A stretch of DNA of 8,948 bases from Spirochaetales bacterium. GTDB taxonomy: Bacteria; Spirochaetota; Spirochaetia; SZUA-6; DRHE01. The position numbers and the translations under genes were made by a program. The stretch is from NCBI GenBank assembly GCA_016930895.1, contig JAFGFV010000093.1, positions 1-8,948 of the forward strand, in the 5' to 3' direction. Positions within the stretch are counted from its first letter, which is position 1. Each line of letters opens with the position of its first letter. The notes under the pieces are model-generated. The model saw nothing but the letters and a program-made list of their open reading frames with translations, did no database searches and was not told where the DNA came from. Positions 6,107 to 8,948 of the stretch are shown piece after piece.

Positions 6107-7200
6107 CTTTGATGGAGCTGTCCGAGCTGTACCAGAGGAGGAAAGAGGAGCGTCTGCCCCGGCTGGAGCGCTTCTTCCGCGGGGCGACCAACTACCTGAT
6201 CGTGCAGCGTCCCGCCTACCACCTCTGGGGACGCTGCAACTCCGTGCACGAGATCGTGCAGAACAACTGGCGGCACATGGAGTCCTGGTTGGGACTGGAG
6301 TGGACCGATGAGCTCCCCCACCTCCAGCCCTGGATCGGCACCGGCATCTTCGCAAACGCGTTCGGCTGCGAGTACCTGTGGCGGGACGACGAGGCCCCGG
6401 ACAGCCACGTGCTGTTCCGCTCGATCGAGCAGGTGAAAGGGCTACCCTATCCGGACTACCGGCGGAGCCCCGTCATGCGCATGGCGCTGGAGGCGATCGA
6501 CGCCCTCAAGGAGGAGTTCCGGGGCCGCTTCCCCGTCGCCCTCACCGACACCCAGTCCCCGGTGGACACTGCCACCCTGGTGCTGGACGCCACGGAGTTC
6601 TTCGTGGCCTGTTACACCCACGAAGAGCTGGTGCGGGAGCTGCTGGAGAACATCACCGCGCTCATCATCGAGTTTTCCCGCGTGCAGCGGCAGGCGATCG
6701 GGGAGGAGATGGTGTCCAAACCCGGCCACGTGATGCCGAGCCTGCCCTCCCTGCGGGGAATCACCCTGTCGGATGACAACCTGGCAGTCTCCTCCCCGGA
6801 GCTCAACGGCAAGTACTCGCTCCCGTACAACCAGAAGATCGCCGAAGCTCTCGGAGGGGCGGCCATCCACTCCTGCGGGGTCTGGGATCACACCATGCGC
6901 CTGCTGCCTGGGTACGACGTCGTGGGGGTGGACTGCTCCGTGCACCGGGATTGGGATCCCACGCCGATGAAACCGGAGCGGGTTCGGGACGCTCTGCGTG
7001 GGACCGGGATCCCGGTCAAAGCCCGGATGGGAGGGAACATCGAAGAGGTGTTGACGGATCTTCGGAAGCTGGCCGCCCCCGACCTGCGCCTGATCGTGGA
7101 CATCTTTCGGCTCGAGCCGGACGAGGAGCGCTATCGGGGCGTGGCGGCGCGCAACTACAAGCTGGCTTCCGAGCGCCTCGCCGAGCTGTACGGAGAGTAG
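6103..7200 (+). CDS. Uroporphyrinogen decarboxylase (URO-D) family protein, not HemE
   Basis: This 365-residue protein has the TIM-barrel layout of the URO-D superfamily, which includes HemE and the corrinoid methyltransferases MtaA and CmuA. Conserved features are SDDNLAV-SPEL (223-234), LPYNQKIAEALGG (240-252), and the metal-binding type motif HSC with His256 and Cys258. It lacks the HemE N-terminal RPxWxMRQAG signature, so it is not the haem-pathway enzyme. The distal Cys of MtaA-type zinc sites, expected about 75 residues after HxC, is absent (VDIFRLEPDEERY there); Cys278 is the only nearby Cys. Its start overlaps the dipeptidase stop by ATGA, so it is translationally coupled. Related proteins are often found in sugar-catabolism clusters with unknown function. 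Methyl transfer or decarboxylation is possible; I do not assign a substrate. Confidence 0.8.
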   Translation: MTLMELSELYQRRKEERLPRLERFFRGATNYLIVQRPAYHLWGRCNSVHEIVQNNWRHMESWLGLEWTDELPHLQPWIGTGIFANAFGCEYLWRDDEAPDSHVLFRSIEQVKGLPYPDYRRSPVMRMALEAIDALKEEFRGRFPVALTDTQSPVDTATLVLDATEFFVACYTHEELVRELLENITALIIEFSRVQRQAIGEEMVSKPGHVMPSLPSLRGITLSDDNLAVSSPELNGKYSLPYNQKIAEALGGAAIHSCGVWDHTMRLLPGYDVVGVDCSVHRDWDPTPMKPERVRDALRGTGIPVKARMGGNIEEVLTDLRKLAAPDLRLIVDIFRLEPDEERYRGVAARNYKLASERLAELYGE

Positions 7201-7285
7201 AACGGGCGGCGGGGAGCGGGCCTCGACCGTGCGGTCCGGTCCCGCCAGCGCGCCGGGTCGCCGCCGCGGTCCGCCCCCTTCCCGC
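7201..7285. other. Short convergent intergenic gap
   Basis: Two genes end facing each other here. A weak structure is possible (GCGGG 7216-7220 with CCCGC 7241-7245, and inner GACC 7225-7228 with GGTC 7233-7236), but neither strand has a T-run after it, so a Rho-independent terminator is not supported. Nothing else is seen. Confidence 0.4.
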
Positions 7286-8272
7286 TCAGGAATATCCGTA
7301 CGCATCGATCAGGCGGTCCAGCAGGCGGTCGTCTTCCCCGCTGCTCTTCATCCTCTCCGGGGACTCCTCGAACCAGGCCAGACAGCGGCGGATCCCCTCC
7401 CGGAAGGGGATTACGGCCCGCCAGCCAGGCACGTAGCGTTTGATCTTGGAGTTGTCGAAGATCACGCTGTGGGCCTTGTCTCCCAGCAGAGTTCCTTCGA
7501 GGGTGGGCTCCAGGCGGGCGATGAGCTCGGAGGGAATGTGCACCAGGCGCGCCTCCGCGCCGGCAGCCTCGGCCACGCTCCGGTAGATCTGGTTCCAGGT
7601 CAACAGCTCGTCGGAGGTGATGTGGAAGCCGTGCCCGATCCCCTGGCCATGCCCCAGCAGGCCCACGAACCCCCGGGCAAAGTCCTCCGAGTGCGTCACG
7701 GTCCACAGGGAGGTGCCGTCGCCGTGCACCACTACCTTCCCGCCCCTCTTGATGCGGGCGATGATGCCGTAGTCCTGCCAGCCGCCGATCGCCAGGGGGA
7801 TCACGGTCTCGTAGGTGTGGGAGGGGCGCACGATCGTGACGGGGAAGCCCTGGTCACGGTAGGCCCGGTTCAGGCGCAGCTCGCAAGCGATCTTGTCCCG
7901 CGCATACTCCCAGAAGGGGTTGCCCAAGGGAGCGGATTCCGTGATCACCGGGTGCAGGGGCGGCTTCTGGTACACCGTCGCCGAGCTGATGAACACGTAC
8001 TGGCCGATCCTGCCCTCGAACAGCAAAATATCGCGTTCCACGTCCGGCTGCCGGAAGGCGATCCAGTTCACCACCACGTCCCAGGGCTTCTCCTTCACCA
8101 GGGCCGGGATCTCTCCCGGAATGTCGATGTCCCCGGTGATTGCCTCCGCGCCGGGGATCGAGACACCCCGCTTGCCCCGATTGAGCAGGTACAGCTCGTG
8201 GCCCCTGCTCACCACCAGCCGGCTCGCCGCGGCGCTGATGTTGCCCGTGCCCCCGATGAACAGGATCTTCAT
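7286..8272 (-). CDS. NAD-dependent epimerase/dehydratase (extended SDR)
   Basis: This 328-residue cytoplasmic Rossmann-fold protein belongs to the extended short-chain dehydrogenases, which usually act on nucleotide-sugars. The dinucleotide-binding motif is GGTGNIS (7-13) following the strand MKILFI. A catalytic Ser/Thr lies in ISSATVY (95-101) and the catalytic pair is YARDK (Tyr123, Lys127). NRGKRG (31-36) after the second strand contains an Arg where NADP-preferring members have basic residues, so the cofactor is uncertain. The C-terminal substrate part contains FHITSDELLTWNQIY (216-230), duplicated as a fragment at 677-760. The start ATG overlaps the stop of the HAO-like cytochrome (ATGA at 8272-8269) without a good Shine-Dalgarno, indicating translational coupling. 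Length is normal. The natural substrate cannot be deduced. Confidence 0.88.
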   Translation of the reverse strand: MKILFIGGTGNISAAASRLVVSRGHELYLLNRGKRGVSIPGAEAITGDIDIPGEIPALVKEKPWDVVVNWIAFRQPDVERDILLFEGRIGQYVFISSATVYQKPPLHPVITESAPLGNPFWEYARDKIACELRLNRAYRDQGFPVTIVRPSHTYETVIPLAIGGWQDYGIIARIKRGGKVVVHGDGTSLWTVTHSEDFARGFVGLLGHGQGIGHGFHITSDELLTWNQIYRSVAEAAGAEARLVHIPSELIARLEPTLEGTLLGDKAHSVIFDNSKIKRYVPGWRAVIPFREGIRRCLAWFEESPERMKSSGEDDRLLDRLIDAYGYS

Positions 8273-8948
8273 CTCTGTGGAGCGAGCCGCCCGGGAAAGT
8301 CCTCGAGCCAGCGGCCCCTGTCTGCCGGGGAGAGCTCACCGGCCGCATCGAGGATCTTCAAGAAGCGGTGCTTGACCTCGTAGAAACCGTGCCACCAAGC
8401 GTAGTCCGGGGCCATCATGGCCGCGCCCATCCTGGCCCGGCGTCCTTCGTGATGCCAGAACTCGTAGTACTCCCACTCCAGCTCCTCGTCGAAGTACATG
8501 TCCTCGGACAGGGCCCCCGAGGCGTACAGCCGGTCCATCACCGCCCGGATCGGCTTGTAGTACAGCTCGTTGTAGCTCTCGATCACATTGTCGGTGTTGG
8601 TGAAGTGTCCGTCGACCCACTCCCGGGAATGGCACTGCAGGCAAACCGCCCGCATCTTGTCCCGCTCCTCCCGCCAGTCCGTTGGCGCTGGGAAGGGCGT
8701 GAACTCCGAGGGCCGGATGGTCAGAGGGGCCTGCAGCTCCCAGGCCAGCCGCCCGGTCACGTCGTGGGAACGCGGCACTCCCGGTGCCTCGCTCATGTGG
8801 CAGCTGGCGCAGGTGGGGGCGCGGTAGTCCTGCCCGGCGGTCCAGGTGAAGTCCTCCGGCCTCCAGTTCCAGGAATCCCCTTCGGCGTGGTAGATGGTGC
8901 CGTGCTTGGACTCGTTGTAGATCTCGATCTGGGGATGGTCCGGCCCGA
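8269..8948 (-). CDS. Hydroxylamine oxidoreductase-like multihaem cytochrome c, C-terminal part (partial)
   Basis: The frame is open from the right edge of the window to the TGA at 8271-8269, about 225 residues; the ATG at 8796 is internal. Two haem-attachment motifs are visible, CASCH (8811-8797) and CLQCH (8643-8629), presumably the last two of eight. The segments GPDHPQIEIYNESKHG near the edge, SHDVTGRLAW after the first haem, and WHHEGRRARMGAAMM then DYAWWHGFYEV after the second are strongly characteristic of the HAO family of octahaem cytochromes. These are periplasmic enzymes that oxidise hydroxylamine or hydrazine, or work reductively on nitrite. A Tyr in the DYAWWHG motif (codon 8403-8401) lies about 80 residues after the last haem, where the haem P460 cross-linking Tyr of oxidising HAOs is expected. 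The signal peptide and first six haem motifs are outside the window. The gene is coupled to the downstream epimerase. Confidence 0.85.
   Translation of the reverse strand, partial: GPDHPQIEIYNESKHGTIYHAEGDSWNWRPEDFTWTAGQDYRAPTCASCHMSEAPGVPRSHDVTGRLAWELQAPLTIRPSEFTPFPAPTDWREERDKMRAVCLQCHSREWVDGHFTNTDNVIESYNELYYKPIRAVMDRLYASGALSEDMYFDEELEWEYYEFWHHEGRRARMGAAMMAPDYAWWHGFYEVKHRFLKILDAAGELSPADRGRWLEDFPGRLAPQR

Noticed and set aside
5228..7305. Two long minus-strand frames (5228-6049 and 6442-7305) opposite the dipeptidase and UROD-family genes
   Set aside because: Both are antisense shadows with compositions typical of GC-rich reverse frames; the plus-strand proteins carry intact catalytic motifs.
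7229..8383. 384-codon open frame on the plus strand opposite the epimerase
   Set aside because: It crosses the end of one gene and most of another, has no family motif, and is explained by codon bias of the intact Rossmann-fold gene on the minus strand.
8269..8796. Treating the ATG at 8796 as the start of a separate 175-residue protein
   Set aside because: The frame is open upstream to the window edge and encodes a further CxxCH haem motif and HAO-family sequence, so this Met is internal.

Overview
The window is GC-rich DNA (clearly above 60% GC by eye) from a bacterium. An RND exporter C-terminus, a secreted type-1 sugar-binding protein and a multihaem c-type cytochrome point to a Gram-negative cell envelope. 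The hydroxylamine-oxidoreductase (HAO)-like cytochrome, the DUF433/DUF5615 toxin-antitoxin relic and the UROD-family enzyme would suit an uncultured environmental lineage (NC10/Rokubacteria, Acidobacteria or deltaproteobacterial type), but the sequence alone does not fix the phylum.

Layout. Bases 1-205 (+) are the last transmembrane segment and tail of an RND/AcrB-type transporter. Bases 206-790 hold no intact gene and look like a gene graveyard. They contain a DUF433 antitoxin relic and a DUF5615 PIN-like toxin relic, still joined by an ATGA overlap but each missing its middle. They also contain a minus-strand scrap of an NAD-dependent epimerase whose intact paralogue lies at 7286-8272. From 3627 down to 791 (-) is a compact sugar-type ABC importer: binding protein, then a Rho-independent terminator, then ATPase, then RbsC-type permease. 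It has its own sigma70-like promoter with a perfect 16-bp palindrome across the spacer. Upstream on the same strand, 5196-3718 encodes a neutral-ceramidase-like hydrolase. Its promoter spacing predicts a leaderless mRNA, and its -35 box overlaps that of the divergent + strand unit. That unit (5264-7200) is an M15/VanX-like D-Ala-D-Ala dipeptidase translationally coupled to a UROD-family protein. Convergent to it (-) are an HAO-like multihaem cytochrome (C-terminal part only, running off the right edge) and the intact epimerase, again coupled by an ATGA overlap.

How it may work together (inference). The importer, ceramidase-like hydrolase, dipeptidase, UROD-family protein and epimerase resemble a catabolic/scavenging locus for a glycan-like or amphiphilic compound, controlled by palindromic operators inside promoter spacers. 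The HAO-like gene is a respiratory or nitrogen-cycle function and its tight coupling to an epimerase is unexpected. No tRNA, rRNA, CRISPR array or insertion sequence was seen.
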